NCBI RefSeq assembly: GCF_036898465.1
Contig: NZ_JARUMJ010000001.1
Span: forward strand, 4,526,001 to 4,590,000
From: Streptomyces sp. B21-105
GTDB lineage: Bacteria; Actinomycetota; Actinomycetes; Streptomycetales; Streptomycetaceae
Direction: 5' to 3'
DNA: 64,000 nucleotides
The notes below the pieces were generated by a model. That model was given only the letters and a program-made list of their open reading frames with translations. It ran no database searches and was not told where the DNA came from. Of the stretch, positions 8,968 to 17,533 are shown in pieces. A program made the position numbers and the translations under genes. Position 1 is the first letter of the stretch. Every line of letters starts with the position of its first letter.

Positions 8968-11158
8968 CGTCGCTCTCCTTCTTCAGCCGCGCCCAGTCGG
9001 TGACGACGGGGGCCAGCTCGCCCTCGAGCCACCAGGGGAGCTGGTCGTGGTGGTGGGGATGCCCGGGGACGCCGGACGCGCCGTGCGGGACGATCCACCG
9101 GCTGTCCTCGCGGCGGGCCAGGTCCCACACATAGCGGGCGGCGGGGCCGCGGGCGGAAAGGTCGGTCCAGCCGGGCACCGAGGACGTGCACAGCACGCAG
9201 TCGTGGTCGCCGTCGAGGGCCGGTCCCCGGTACGCGGGGTCGGGCAGTGCCCGCCAGGGGGCGAGGCGGTGGGTGTCGCCCCAGCGGGCGGCCGGCTGCC
9301 CGGCCGCCTCCTCGAGGGCCTCCCGCACCAGCCGCGCCCGGTCGACGCCGTACAACTCCTCGGCGCGTAGCAGGTGTTCGAGGGCGAAGCCGATCCGGGG
9401 GAGGAGCGCCAGCCAGGGCAGGAGGACGTCCGGGTAGGCGGGCGGGGCCGTCAGGGCGGCGAAGGCCGGGTGCGCGGCGAGCCGGCGGACGACGGCGCCG
9501 CGCAGGGCGGCGTACCGGCCCGCGTCCTCGCTGTCGGCGTCCATACGGCGGTCCCAGCGCAGCAGCCGTTCGCGGAGTGCGGCGGCCGGGCCGGTCAGGC
9601 CGTCCAGTGCGGACACGTGTGCCAGCAGCGGCTCGGCGGAGGCCAGATGGGTGTCCGTGTGGACGGCCGCCATGTCGGACGCGGACCACTGCCGCCGCCC
9701 CGCCAGCAGCGTCCGGATGCGCTCGGCGCGGTGCGGCGCGGCGAACTCGACGCCCAGCCGCGCCGCGAGGCCGCGCTGGTTGGCCATCACGGCGACGCCG
9801 TCGGTCAGCCCCGCGCGGGGCGTCTCGTGCCAGCCGGTCCACTCGTGGCCCGGCTCCCAGGCGGGCACGACACGGGCGCCGTTGGCCGCGTCGCGGCGCG
9901 GCACCCGGCCCGCGACCCGGTGCAGCAGACCGCCCTCGGTGTCGGCCGCCTGCACGACGTTGACGGGCTCGACCCACTGGTCGAGAGCCCGGTCCACGTC
10001 GGCCACCCGGCGGGCCCGCAGCAGCGGGAGCAGCGTCTGGAAGCCGAGGTCGGACGTGACGCGAGGCGGATAGCGCAGACTCACCGCGAGCGGGAAGCCG
10101 GGGGCGTCGTCGGGTGAACCCGGGGCGCCGGCGACTGCGTCTGCTTCGGAGGCGCCGGGGACTGCGTCGGGGATACCGGAGGTGCCGTCGTCGAGGCCTT
10201 CCGGGCCTCCGGCGATCACCGGGCCCCGTTCGGTCTCGAGCACCTCCACCTCGACGGGCTCCTCCCCCGCCACCCGCACGAGTTCGGTGTGCCGGGACAC
10301 TCTCCGCCAGCCGCCGTCCGGGCCGAGCGCCTCGACTCCGGCGCCGGTGCGGCGCAGCCGTTCGCGGTAGAGGTCCTGGTAGTCGGCCATGGCGTTGGTG
10401 ATGGCCCAGGCGACGGTGCCGGTGTGCCCGAAGTGCGCGATGCCGGGGACGCCGGGGACGGCGAGTCCGACGACGTCGAACTCGTCGCAGGCCAGGCGGA
10501 TCTGCTGGTACACGCCGGGGTCCTCGACGAACCGGTGCGGGTCGCCGGCGATGACCGGCTGCCCGGTGACCGTGCGGTCGCCGCTCACCAGCCAGCCGTT
10601 GCTGCCGGAGGTGCCGGGCCCGTCCGTGGCGAACAGACCGACCGCTTCGGGGCCGAGGTGGCGGGCGGCCTCCTCGCGCCAGAGCTTGGCGGGGAACCCT
10701 GCGAACAGGAGGTGCGTGGCCAGCCAGACGGCCAGCGGCGTCCAGGGTTCCCAGCGGCCGGGCGTGAGACCGGCCCGCGCGAACTCGGGGGCGTGGCCGG
10801 GGGCGTGGCCGGCGCGCGCCGTCTCCCGCAGGCCTTCGTTGACGCCGTCGACGTACGCGCGCGTCCAGTCGGCGGTCTCGGGGTCGCGCCGGTCCAGGTC
10901 GTCGAAGCAGCGGCGCGCGGTGTCGTCGAGACGGGCGCGGCGCACGAGAAGGTCCCAGGAGAGGGCCTCGGGTCCGAGGAAGGACGCCGAGGAGCCCCGT
11001 GCGCGGTGACGTTCGACCTCCAGCTGCCAGGCGCGGTCGCGTGCGGTGACCAGCCCCTGAAGGCGGGCGAGCGACCGGGCGTCGTCGGCGCGCAGATGCG
11101 GGACGCCCCACGCGTCGCGGTAGATCTCGGTGGTCACCCTGCGTCCCAGCTTTCCCAT
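8960..11158 (-). CDS. Penicillin-acylase-family Ntn hydrolase (DesG-like)
   Basis: 732 residues. It opens TTEIYRDAWGVPHLRADD, the usual acylase N terminus. The self-processing point is GTSGSNGWLVSG, where Ser186 of SNGW would become the N-terminal nucleophile of the beta subunit. Conserved downstream parts include AHFGHTGTVAWAITNAMADY and VPAWEPGHEWTGWH. No signal peptide, unlike secreted penicillin G acylases, so it probably acts in the cytoplasm on acyl-amide intermediates. It is first in an operon with the GNAT gene, and its ATG lies 9 bases from the iron box. A GTG at 11137 is an alternative start. A role in amide chemistry of desferrioxamine variants fits the context but is not proven. 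Confidence 0.8.
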   Translation of the reverse strand: MGKLGRRVTTEIYRDAWGVPHLRADDARSLARLQGLVTARDRAWQLEVERHRARGSSASFLGPEALSWDLLVRRARLDDTARRCFDDLDRRDPETADWTRAYVDGVNEGLRETARAGHAPGHAPEFARAGLTPGRWEPWTPLAVWLATHLLFAGFPAKLWREEAARHLGPEAVGLFATDGPGTSGSNGWLVSGDRTVTGQPVIAGDPHRFVEDPGVYQQIRLACDEFDVVGLAVPGVPGIAHFGHTGTVAWAITNAMADYQDLYRERLRRTGAGVEALGPDGGWRRVSRHTELVRVAGEEPVEVEVLETERGPVIAGGPEGLDDGTSGIPDAVPGASEADAVAGAPGSPDDAPGFPLAVSLRYPPRVTSDLGFQTLLPLLRARRVADVDRALDQWVEPVNVVQAADTEGGLLHRVAGRVPRRDAANGARVVPAWEPGHEWTGWHETPRAGLTDGVAVMANQRGLAARLGVEFAAPHRAERIRTLLAGRRQWSASDMAAVHTDTHLASAEPLLAHVSALDGLTGPAAALRERLLRWDRRMDADSEDAGRYAALRGAVVRRLAAHPAFAALTAPPAYPDVLLPWLALLPRIGFALEHLLRAEELYGVDRARLVREALEEAAGQPAARWGDTHRLAPWRALPDPAYRGPALDGDHDCVLCTSSVPGWTDLSARGPAARYVWDLARREDSRWIVPHGASGVPGHPHHHDQLPWWLEGELAPVVTDWARLKKESDDG

Positions 11159-11166
11159 AGTACCTA

Positions 11167-11185
11167 TAAGGTTAGGCTATCCTAA
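11167..11185. promoter_or_regulatory. DmdR1/DtxR-type iron box in a divergent promoter
   Basis: TAAGGTTAGGCTATCCTAA matches the Streptomyces iron-box consensus TTAGGTTAGGCTCACCTAA at 16 of 19 positions. It sits between the acylase (minus) and siderophore-interacting protein (plus) genes, so one Fe(II)-DmdR1 site could repress both transcripts when iron is plentiful. Confidence 0.9.
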
Positions 11186-11223
11186 GTTCTTGCGCGGAAT
11201 CGTATGTGAAGGGTGGAAAACGA

Positions 11224-11961
11224 ATGGCACAGGGGCGGGGCTGGGAGGGTGCGGTCCTCAAGTTGATGCGGGCGAAGGACTTCACCCTCACCGTGACGGC
11301 TGCGGAGGACGTCACCGACGACTACCGCCGGCTGCACATGTCGGACGGCGGACTGCTCGCCGCGACCGGCGTCCACCCGACGATCTGGGTGCGGCTCTGG
11401 TTCGAGAACGCCGGCCGGCCGCACCAGCGGGCCTACACGCTGGTCGACCCCGACCCGGCGGCCGGCGCCTTCAGCCTGGAGTTCGCCCTGCACGACGGCG
11501 CGGCCAGCGACTGGGCCCGCGCGGCGAAGCCCGGCGACACCATCGACGCGACCGTCCAGGGCACCGGCTTCGTGCCGCCGGCCCCGGCTCCCTCGCACGT
11601 CCTCGTCATCGGCGACCCGGCCTCGCTGCCCGCCGTCAACTCGCTGCTCGGCGAGGGCGAGGGCGCGCTCGGCTTCGCACCGGCCACCGTCTGGTTCGAG
11701 GGCCAGGCCGACGGCGGGCTGCCCTTCCGGACCGACCCCGCCCGCCACGAGATACGGCACGTGCCCCGGCGCGAGGCCGGCGCGGAGCTCGTCGAACGGG
11801 TCAGGGCCGAGCTGCCCGAACTGCTGTCGGCCACCCCCGAGCCGTACGTCTGGATCGGCTGCGATACCCACACCACCCGGACGCTGTCGGCGTACGTGCG
11901 CAAGGAGCTCGGCGTCCCGAAGGAGCGGGTGCACGCCCTGGGGTACTGGCGCGCGAGCTGA
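11224..11961 (+). CDS. Siderophore-interacting protein (FAD ferric-siderophore reductase)
   Basis: 245 residues from the ATG at 11224 (GGGTGG upstream); a GTG at 11206 is also possible. The FAD-binding barrel carries the RAYTLVDPDP signature. The C-terminal SIP domain carries SHVLVIGDPASLPAVNSLL and ends with WIGCDTHTTRTLSAYVRKEL and GVPKERVHALGYWR, all typical of the ViuB/SIP family. These enzymes reduce Fe(III)-siderophores in the cytoplasm using NAD(P)H or ferredoxin and release iron. Divergent from the acylase/GNAT pair across a shared iron box, so one regulator would govern siderophore modification and iron release. The full family length is present. Confidence 0.9.
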   Translation: MAQGRGWEGAVLKLMRAKDFTLTVTAAEDVTDDYRRLHMSDGGLLAATGVHPTIWVRLWFENAGRPHQRAYTLVDPDPAAGAFSLEFALHDGAASDWARAAKPGDTIDATVQGTGFVPPAPAPSHVLVIGDPASLPAVNSLLGEGEGALGFAPATVWFEGQADGGLPFRTDPARHEIRHVPRREAGAELVERVRAELPELLSATPEPYVWIGCDTHTTRTLSAYVRKELGVPKERVHALGYWRAS

Positions 11962-11985
11962 CCGCCCAGGCGGGATCATCGATTC

Positions 11986-12648
11986 ATGGACGTCACCCTT
12001 CACCTCTCCCAGGATCCCGAGGCCGACGAGCTCCTCGGGCGGTCCCCGCTCGCCGCGCTGGTCGGGATGCTGCTGGACCAGCAGGTTCCGATGGAGTGGG
12101 CGTTCAAGGGCCCCCGGACGATCGCCGACCGGCTCGGCGCCGACGACCTGGACGCGCAGGACATCGCCGTCCAGGACCCGGAGGCCTTCGCCGCGCTGCT
12201 CTCCGACAAGCCGGCCGTGCACCGCTACCCCGGCTCCATGGCCAAGCGCGTCCAGCAGCTCTGCCAGTACCTCGTCGAGCATTACGACGGTGACGCGGCA
12301 GCCGTCTGGCAGGACGTCGCCACCGGCAAGGAGCTGCTCGCGCGCCTCGAGGAGCTGCCCGGGTTCGGCAGGCAGAAGGCGCAGATCTTCCTCGCGCTGC
12401 TGGGCAAACAGCTCGGCGTGCGGCCCACCGGCTGGCGGGAGGCCGCAGGCCTCTACGGGGAGCCGAAGTCCTTCCGGTCCGTCGCCGACATCACCGGACC
12501 GGAGTCGCTGGGCAAGGTCCGGGCGCACAAACAGGAGATGAAAGCGGCGGCGAAAGTCGCGAAGGCCGGAAAAGCGGTGGCAGCCGGGAAAACCGGGACA
12601 GCGAGGAAAGCCGGGAAACAGGCCGAGAAACAGAAACCGACCAGCTGA
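11986..12648 (+). CDS. HhH-GPD-type base-excision repair protein
   Basis: 220 residues. An all-helical glycosylase-like domain includes LVGMLLDQQVPMEWAFKGP (about 25-43) and a helix-hairpin-helix, LEELPGFGRQKAQIFLALL (about 120-138). The catalytic Lys or Asp of classical EndoIII/MutY is not obvious after the HhH, and no Fe-S cysteines are present. This is the stand-alone actinobacterial HhH-GPD subfamily whose substrate is not well known. The last 45 residues are a Lys/Ala-rich tail (AKVAKAGKAVAAGKTGTARK) that probably binds DNA non-specifically. It starts 24 bases after the SIP gene, so co-transcription is possible. Confidence 0.8.
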   Translation: MDVTLHLSQDPEADELLGRSPLAALVGMLLDQQVPMEWAFKGPRTIADRLGADDLDAQDIAVQDPEAFAALLSDKPAVHRYPGSMAKRVQQLCQYLVEHYDGDAAAVWQDVATGKELLARLEELPGFGRQKAQIFLALLGKQLGVRPTGWREAAGLYGEPKSFRSVADITGPESLGKVRAHKQEMKAAAKVAKAGKAVAAGKTGTARKAGKQAEKQKPTS

Positions 12649-12781
12649 CTCCTGCCCCTGCCCCTGCCCCGTCGGTAACGCTTTCATCCCCGCCTTCGCC
12701 CCCCGGCCACCCTGCTCCGAACAGGTGATTCTCCCGCCCGGCATGCTGAACGTCGGGCGTGTCGCGGGGAGATGACCTCTC

Positions 12782-13099
12782 ATGAACACCGCACGAAGGC
12801 ACCCGCGCAGCCGCACCTGGCTGCGCGTGCTCGTCGTGCTCGTCGCCCTGCTCACGCCTGGCGCTCCCGCCGCGTTCGCCGCGCCGCCGGCCACCGCCTC
12901 GGAGATCGTCGAATACGACGTCCACGCCCCGCCGCTGCGCCCGGCCTCCTGTCTCCGCCGCTGCGCCGTCCCGCCGCGGCCGGCCCTTCTCCCGCCGGGC
13001 ACCCCGGCGACCCGGCTGTTCTCCTCGCCGCCACGGCCCTCGCACACCCACACCCCGCGCCCCTGGTCCGCCCTGCGCACGGTGGTTCTGCGCTGCTGA
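12782..13099 (+). CDS. Small secreted hypothetical protein
   Basis: 105 residues with a clear Sec signal: basic MNTARRHPRSRTW, hydrophobic LRVLVVLVALLTPGAPAAF, then AFAAPPATA. The mature part is Pro-rich and ends ALRTVVLRC, with three Cys in all (CLRRC pair and C-terminal Cys). A GGGGAGATG ribosome site precedes the ATG. I recognise no domain. The next gene is a co-directional short ORF. The ending looks like a conserved Streptomyces family, but I cannot verify this here. Confidence 0.55.
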   Translation: MNTARRHPRSRTWLRVLVVLVALLTPGAPAAFAAPPATASEIVEYDVHAPPLRPASCLRRCAVPPRPALLPPGTPATRLFSSPPRPSHTHTPRPWSALRTVVLRC

Positions 13100-13163
13100 C
13101 CGACGCCGTCCCTCGGACCCGTCTGCCAGCACCCCAGCACTCAGCACCTTGCGAGGAACCACC

Positions 13164-13289
13164 ATGCCCACAGACCCGTACGCCGTCCTGCGCGCCCTGC
13201 TCCGCGCGGAAGCCGCCCGCACGGCTCCCAAGCCTCCCGCCCGGCAACCGACGCATCCGCAACAGCCGCTGGGGAAACGAGAGCGGTAA
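13164..13289 (+). CDS. 41-residue basic hypothetical protein
   Basis: ATG at 13164 with GAGGAACC just upstream. The product begins MPTDPYAVLRALLRAEAART and ends PQQPLGKRER. A short amphipathic helix is followed by a Pro/Lys/Arg tail. It lies 64 bases after the secreted protein gene and may share its transcript. Supported by the ribosome site and coding bias; function unknown. Confidence 0.5.
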   Translation: MPTDPYAVLRALLRAEAARTAPKPPARQPTHPQQPLGKRER

Positions 13290-13423
13290 CGGTTGCTATC
13301 GGGGGGCGGAGATGGGGGGCGGGAGAGCAGGCCCACAGGTCCCGGGTGCGGGAGAGCGGGGACCGCGAAGGCCCCGGGGGAATCGACCCCCGCCCCCGCC
13401 CCCGGTCCTGGTCCCGTCGGCGG

Positions 13424-14083
13424 CTAACGCCTTCTGCGGGTCGTCCCGAAGAGGGAGCGGGTGATCTCCCGACCGAGCTGGGTGCCGACCGAGCGGGCCA
13501 GCGACTTGAAGATCCCGCTGCCGACCACCTGTTTCCACGACGGAGGGGTCGGAGCTGCTCGGGTTGGAGTGTGCTCGAGAGCGTTCTGGTGAGTGGGTGT
13601 GGGTGGTCTGTGCCGGGTCGTGCGTCTGGGCTGTGGGGGCGGGTCTTCCGTGGCCCGCAGCGGGACGCCGTGCCCGAGACCGCCGAGGGCGTAGAACTGG
13701 GCGGGGAAACCCGTTGCCGTCCATTTCTGGCCGACTTCCGCCGCCCGCCCCCGCACCCGGTCGTTCGCCTCCCCCGGCGCCGAGACCCCCGACAGATCGC
13801 CCTTGACGTCGGCCAAAAACACCGGCACCCCCTGCGCCGAGAGCTGTTCGGCGATCAGATGGAGCGTCTTCGTCTTCCCGGTGCCGGTGGCGCCCGCGAC
13901 CAGACCGTGCCTGTTCAGCATGGGGAGCGGGATGCGGACCGCGGCCTCGGGCAGACACTTCCCGTCCCACAACAGGGCGCCCAGGTCGAGGGCGGGCCCG
14001 CTGAAGGCGTACCCGGCGGCGATGTCACCGGCGTTCGTCGACTCGCTCACAGCAGCCCCTAGTTCCGTTATGCCACTGTTCAT
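13424..14083 (-). pseudogene. Internally deleted DUF853 (HerA-like) ATPase gene
   Basis: The frame encodes about 219 residues, whereas DUF853 proteins are usually about 500. The N-terminal part is intact: LNRHGLVAGATGTGKTKTLH is the Walker A region, and ADVKGDLSGVSAPGEANDR and FPAQFYALGGLGHGVPLRAT follow. The sequence then turns into a low-complexity stretch (PPPQPRRTTRHRPPTPTHQN) of about 30 residues and resumes with the normal family end, GSGIFKSLARSVGTQLGREI. The middle of the ATPase, including Walker B, is missing although the frame stays open. It cannot work as a normal ATPase. Start at 14083, where GGAAAAG precedes the ATG. Confidence 0.8.
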
Positions 14084-14154
14084 CACGTCTTTTCCAGCGT
14101 CGCACTCCGTCTCCATGGCTGCGCCCGGAACGTCGGGACCGGTAGGCTTTCCGT

Positions 14155-14451
14155 GTGATCTTCAAGCGCATCGGAAACGGCCGGCCGTACCCCGACCACG
14201 GCCGGGAAAGCACCCGGCAGTGGGCGGACGTCGCACCGCGCCCGGTCCGCCTCGATCAGCTGGTGACCACCAAGCAGCAGCTCGACCTGGAAACCCTGCT
14301 CGCGGAGGACTCCACCTTCTACGGCGACCTGTTCGCGCACGTCGTGAAGTGGCAGGGCGACCTGTACCTGGAGGACGGACTGCACCGCGCGGTGCGAGCG
14401 GCGCTCCAGCAGAGACAGGTGCTGCACGCCCGCGTCCTCGAGCTGGACTGA
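14155..14451 (+). CDS. Conserved small protein, ParB/VapB-antitoxin-like
   Basis: 98 residues, GTG start. The body RPVRLDQLVTTKQQLDLETL and WQGDLYLEDGLHRAVRAALQ, then HARVLELD, recalls the ParB/Srx nuclease-like fold (a DGxHR motif after a preceding strand). Some Streptomyces annotations name this family a VapB-type antitoxin, but no PIN-domain toxin gene is adjacent here. I regard the antitoxin label as weak. The high coding quality and well-formed ends support a real gene. It is divergent from the deleted DUF853 gene. Confidence 0.65.
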   Translation: MIFKRIGNGRPYPDHGRESTRQWADVAPRPVRLDQLVTTKQQLDLETLLAEDSTFYGDLFAHVVKWQGDLYLEDGLHRAVRAALQQRQVLHARVLELD

Positions 14452-14702
14452 GCCCCGCCGGGCCGCCGCCCGCACCTCCGCCACGCCGGCCACGCGTCCC
14501 CGCGCGTCCGTCGGACATCGGGCGGGTCGGCCTCAGCGGGCTTCTTCCGTGCCGCATACGGGCTTCGCCGGACCTCCGTCGAGGCCTCGACGAGGCCTGG
14601 AGCGGCTGGCGCATTGACCCTTTCGGGTTCTTTCTCGCACCCCACGCGGCGTCGGATGATCGTTTATTAGTCACGGCAGCCCGGGCGCACTACGCTGCGC
14701 CC

Positions 14703-15428
14703 ATGAGCATGCTGACTCCCCCCGGCATGGGCGGCAAGTACCGGATCACGGGGGACAAGTACCCCCGCATGCGTCCCCATCGTCGACGCGGCCGGCTTGC
14801 CGTCGTGGTCGTCGGCTGCGGCGCCGTGCTCGGCGTGGCGGGCTGGGGCACCCTGCAGCTCATCGACGTCTTCACAGGCGGCGGGGGCACTGCCACGGCT
14901 GCGTCCGGCTGCTCGAAGACCACGACGAAGGCGGGTCCCGCGGCCTCCGCCTCCGCGTCCGCCGCAACAAGCGGAGGCACGGGCACCGGCGCGGGCACGA
15001 CAGCCGGTGCCCGTACTGGTGCCGGTGCCGGCCCCGGTGCGGTGCCCAAGCCCGCCCAGATCACGGTGAACGTCTTCAACGCCACCACCCGCAGCGGCCT
15101 CGCCAAGACGACCGCCGACGAGCTGAAGAAACGCGGCTTCAGGATCGGCGAGGTGGGCAACGCCGCCAAGCAGTACGACAAGAAGGTCACCGGGACCGGG
15201 GTGCTGCTCGGTCCCGCGTCCTCGCTCAACACCTCGCTGCCGGTCCTCGCGACGCAGCTCGGCACCGCCGAGCGCCGCACCGACGCCGCCCGCAAGGGCA
15301 CCACGGTCGACCTGATCATCGGCAACGGCTTCAAGGCCCTGACGAGCCGGCCCGAGGCGGCCAAGGCCCTGACGGCGCTGGCCGCCCCGCGCCCGACGGC
15401 AGGCGCCACCACGAAGAAGGGCTGCTGA
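14703..15428 (+). CDS. LytR C-terminal-domain membrane-anchored protein
   Basis: 241 residues, MSMLTPPGMGGKYRITGDKY at the N terminus. One membrane helix (about 32-55, LAVVVVGCGAVLGVAGWGTL) is followed by a Gly/Ala/Thr linker and then the LytR_C domain (about 118-220): ITVNVFNATTRSGLAKTTAD, LKKRGFRIGEVGNA, VLLGPASSLNTSL. The type II orientation puts the domain outside the cell. LytR_C domains occur in envelope-maintenance proteins; the catalytic LytR-CpsA-Psr domain is absent, so this is not a wall-polymer transferase itself. It is convergent with upp. Confidence 0.8.
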   Translation: MSMLTPPGMGGKYRITGDKYPRMRPHRRRGRLAVVVVGCGAVLGVAGWGTLQLIDVFTGGGGTATAASGCSKTTTKAGPAASASASAATSGGTGTGAGTTAGARTGAGAGPGAVPKPAQITVNVFNATTRSGLAKTTADELKKRGFRIGEVGNAAKQYDKKVTGTGVLLGPASSLNTSLPVLATQLGTAERRTDAARKGTTVDLIIGNGFKALTSRPEAAKALTALAAPRPTAGATTKKGC

Positions 15429-15485
15429 CGCCCGACTCACCGGCCGGCCGTCAGAGATCCGGCCGCCCGGCGCGGCGCCCGGAGG

Positions 15486-16121
15486 CTACTCGGCCGCCCC
15501 GTACAGCCGGTCTCCCGCGTCGCCCAGACCCGGCACGATGTAGCCGTGCTCGTTGAGGTGGTCGTCGACGGCCGCCGTGACGACGGTGACCGGGCCGCCC
15601 GCGAGCTCGCGCTCCATGACCGCCACGCCCTCCGGGGCGGCGAGCAGCACCACGGCCGTGACGTCGTCGGCGCCGCGCCGGATCAGCTCTCGGATCGCGG
15701 CGACCAGGGTGCCGCCGGTGGCCAGCATCGGGTCCAGGACGTACACCTGGCGGCCGGAGAGGTCCTCCGGCATGCGCGTGGCGTACGTGGACGCCTCCAG
15801 CGTCTCCTCGTTGCGGATCATGCCGAGGAAGCCCACCTCGGCCGTCGGCAGCAGCCGGACCATGCCGTCCAGCATGCCGAGGCCCGCGCGCAGGATCGGC
15901 ACGACCAGCGGGCGCGGGTAGGAGAGCTTGACGCCGGTGGTCGAGGCGACCGGCGTCTTGATGTCGACCTGTTCGGTGCGCACGTCCCGCGTGGCCTCGT
16001 AGGCGAGCAGGGTGACCAGTTCGTCGGCCAGCCGGCGGAAGGTCGCGGAGTCCGTGCGCTGGTCGCGCAGCGTGGTGAGTTTGTGAGCGACCAGGGGGTG
16101 GTCGACGACGTGGAGACGCAT
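15486..16121 (-). CDS. upp: Uracil phosphoribosyltransferase
   Basis: 211 residues from the ATG encoding [20 protein letters not shown]; a longer frame from 16163 is not needed. Characteristic segments are [20 protein letters not shown], the PRPP-binding loop [18 protein letters not shown] and the C-terminal uracil-binding segment [16 protein letters not shown]. The enzyme converts uracil and PRPP to UMP in pyrimidine salvage. Length and motifs match the family fully, with nothing missing. Single-gene unit, divergent from a small hypothetical gene across a purine/pyrimidine-biased spacer. Confidence 0.97.
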   Translation of the reverse strand: MRLHVVDHPLVAHKLTTLRDQRTDSATFRRLADELVTLLAYEATRDVRTEQVDIKTPVASTTGVKLSYPRPLVVPILRAGLGMLDGMVRLLPTAEVGFLGMIRNEETLEASTYATRMPEDLSGRQVYVLDPMLATGGTLVAAIRELIRRGADDVTAVVLLAAPEGVAVMERELAGGPVTVVTAAVDDHLNEHGYIVPGLGDAGDRLYGAAE

Positions 16122-16318
16122 GTCGACAACAGTAACCGGGCCCGTCCTGCCCGGCGCCCCCACACTCGGTGAACCTTTCCCCCGGGCTTTCCCTCCTTCC
16201 CCCGGTCCTTCCCCGGCCCCTCCCTCGTCCTTCCCTCGTCCTTCCCTCGGCTTCGGCCGTTCGCTGGCCTCGCACCGGCCGTCGGAGGGAGGGAAACAGG
16301 GAAAAGTGGGAGGTAGTC

Positions 16319-16552
16319 ATGGAGACGGACCGGGGTACCCGGGGTGGTGTGCTGATGCCTGACCTGCCCGACCCGACCGACGGCGACTCGCCGATGAGGC
16401 CGCCCGAAACCGACGCGGAGCGCCGTCGGCGCCGCGCCCGGTTCCTGCGCGAGCTGGCCGAGGCCCGTGCACTGCGCGACCGGGTCCAGCCGCGACGCGC
16501 CAAGACCGCCCGCCTGCGCCACGCGATGCGTATGCGCACGTTCCGCTGGTAG
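16319..16552 (+). CDS. Small Arg-rich hypothetical protein
   Basis: 77 residues. The ATG at 16319 follows GGGAGGTAGTC, an excellent ribosome site. The N-terminal 35 residues are acidic and Pro-rich. The C-terminal half is a basic helix (RRRRRARFLRELAEARALRD, then KTARLRHAMRMRTFRW). The composition suggests a nucleic-acid- or partner-binding helix; I know of no named family. It lies between upp and the tadA operon and appears to have its own promoter region. Confidence 0.6.
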   Translation: METDRGTRGGVLMPDLPDPTDGDSPMRPPETDAERRRRRARFLRELAEARALRDRVQPRRAKTARLRHAMRMRTFRW

Positions 16553-16946
16553 AACCGCCCATGCCCCGGCCACGGCCAGGCCATGACCCGGCCGTGCGGC
16601 GTACCGGACTTGGGGCATACGGGGAAGATCACCACCGTCACGGGTGTCACGCGTGCGCCGCACGGACAGGCATGCGTGGGCGCACGGGAAAGCCGCGTAC
16701 GATCCGCTCGTGGCGGCAACGAGCGCGCTGGTGAGTCGGTCACGGACGTGACCACGACCGTGACCACGGGTGTGACCACAGCCGTGCGATCAAAACCACC
16801 GGACACAGGGAGCCGAAGAGGTCCCCTGGACGCCTTGTTTCTGCCACGATTCCGAGTGGGCGGGGCTCGGAGCCCGAGTTCTCCGCCCACAACCTCCGCC
16901 GGGGGGAACCCCAACCGGCACGCCTAGGACCAGTGGGAGAGTCACG
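16553..16946 (+). promoter_or_regulatory. 394-bp spacer with a hairpin before the tadA operon
   Basis: No gene is supported here. Features seen are a run of short GTGACCACGG-like repeats (about 16739-16785) and an inverted repeat GTGGGCGG ... CCGCCCAC (16856-16863 / 16883-16890) with a smaller GGGCTC-GAGCCC stem inside. The hairpin lies 57 bases before the next start codon and could be a leader structure or an upstream terminator. Confidence 0.45.
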
Positions 16947-17483
16947 GTGTACTTCGCCGCACTGCTCGCGCGCACCGAAGACGGGTGGGAAGCGAGCGAC
17001 ACAGAGCTCGACGATGTGGAGACCCTGTCGGATCTGGCCGACCTGGCCCGGGAGGCCTCTCCGGACGAGGACACGGTGCTCGTGCTGATCGAGCAGGAGG
17101 ACTCCTGGTTCGGGGTCGTCCGCATCGACGGCGAGGAGGATCCCCGCATCTACGTCTCCGACGCCGCTGCCGCCGCCCGCAGCTCGTACGGCGAGATCCT
17201 GCTCACCGACGAACTGCTCGGAAGGGATCCGGATGACGACGACCTGGACGCCCTGGATCTCGACGGCACCGAGGACGGTGAGGACGAGGACGAGGACGAG
17301 GGCTCCGACGTCGCCAAGAGCGGCGGCTCCGCGGAAGCCGTGCCGCACGGCCCGGTCGGCGACGCCGCCATCCTCGACGACCTCGGCGTCAGCGAGAAGG
17401 AACTGAAGGCGCTGTCCGACGACGCGCTCTCCGAGATCGCCGACGCCCTGGGCGCTTCGGCGGTCCTGGAGACGGTCCGCTGA
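16947..17483 (+). CDS. tRNA-adenosine-deaminase-associated protein
   Basis: 178 residues, starting MYFAALLARTEDGWEASDTE. It is very acidic. Residues 1-95 form a compact domain (SWFGVVRIDGEEDPRIYVSD, SSYGEILLTDELLG); an Asp/Glu linker of about 30 residues follows (DDDDLDALDLDGTEDGEDED), then a C-terminal helical part ending LSEIADALGASAVLETVR. The family is defined by its place directly before tadA in actinobacteria. Its stop codon overlaps a possible upstream tadA start, so the two are probably co-translated. Biochemical role not known; a TadA partner or chaperone is the usual guess. Confidence 0.8.
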   Translation: MYFAALLARTEDGWEASDTELDDVETLSDLADLAREASPDEDTVLVLIEQEDSWFGVVRIDGEEDPRIYVSDAAAAARSSYGEILLTDELLGRDPDDDDLDALDLDGTEDGEDEDEDEGSDVAKSGGSAEAVPHGPVGDAAILDDLGVSEKELKALSDDALSEIADALGASAVLETVR

Positions 17484-17533
17484 CCGCACCGGAGGCGCCG
17501 GCCGACCCCGTACGCGCCCCCTGGCGAGCCGCG

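Noticed and set aside
8949..11111. A 720-codon minus-strand frame parallel to the acylase gene
   Set aside because: Same strand but shifted frame. The product is Arg/Pro-rich without motifs, whereas the other frame has the acylase SNGW site and family order.
14155..14451. A second toxin-antitoxin system
   Set aside because: The VapB-like label of this family is not backed by a partner toxin gene. Neighbouring genes are a deleted ATPase and a LytR_C protein.
16583..16927. A 114-codon frame before the tadA-associated gene
   Set aside because: The middle is Val-Thr repeat coded by GTGACCAC units and the end overlaps a hairpin leader. No ribosome site.
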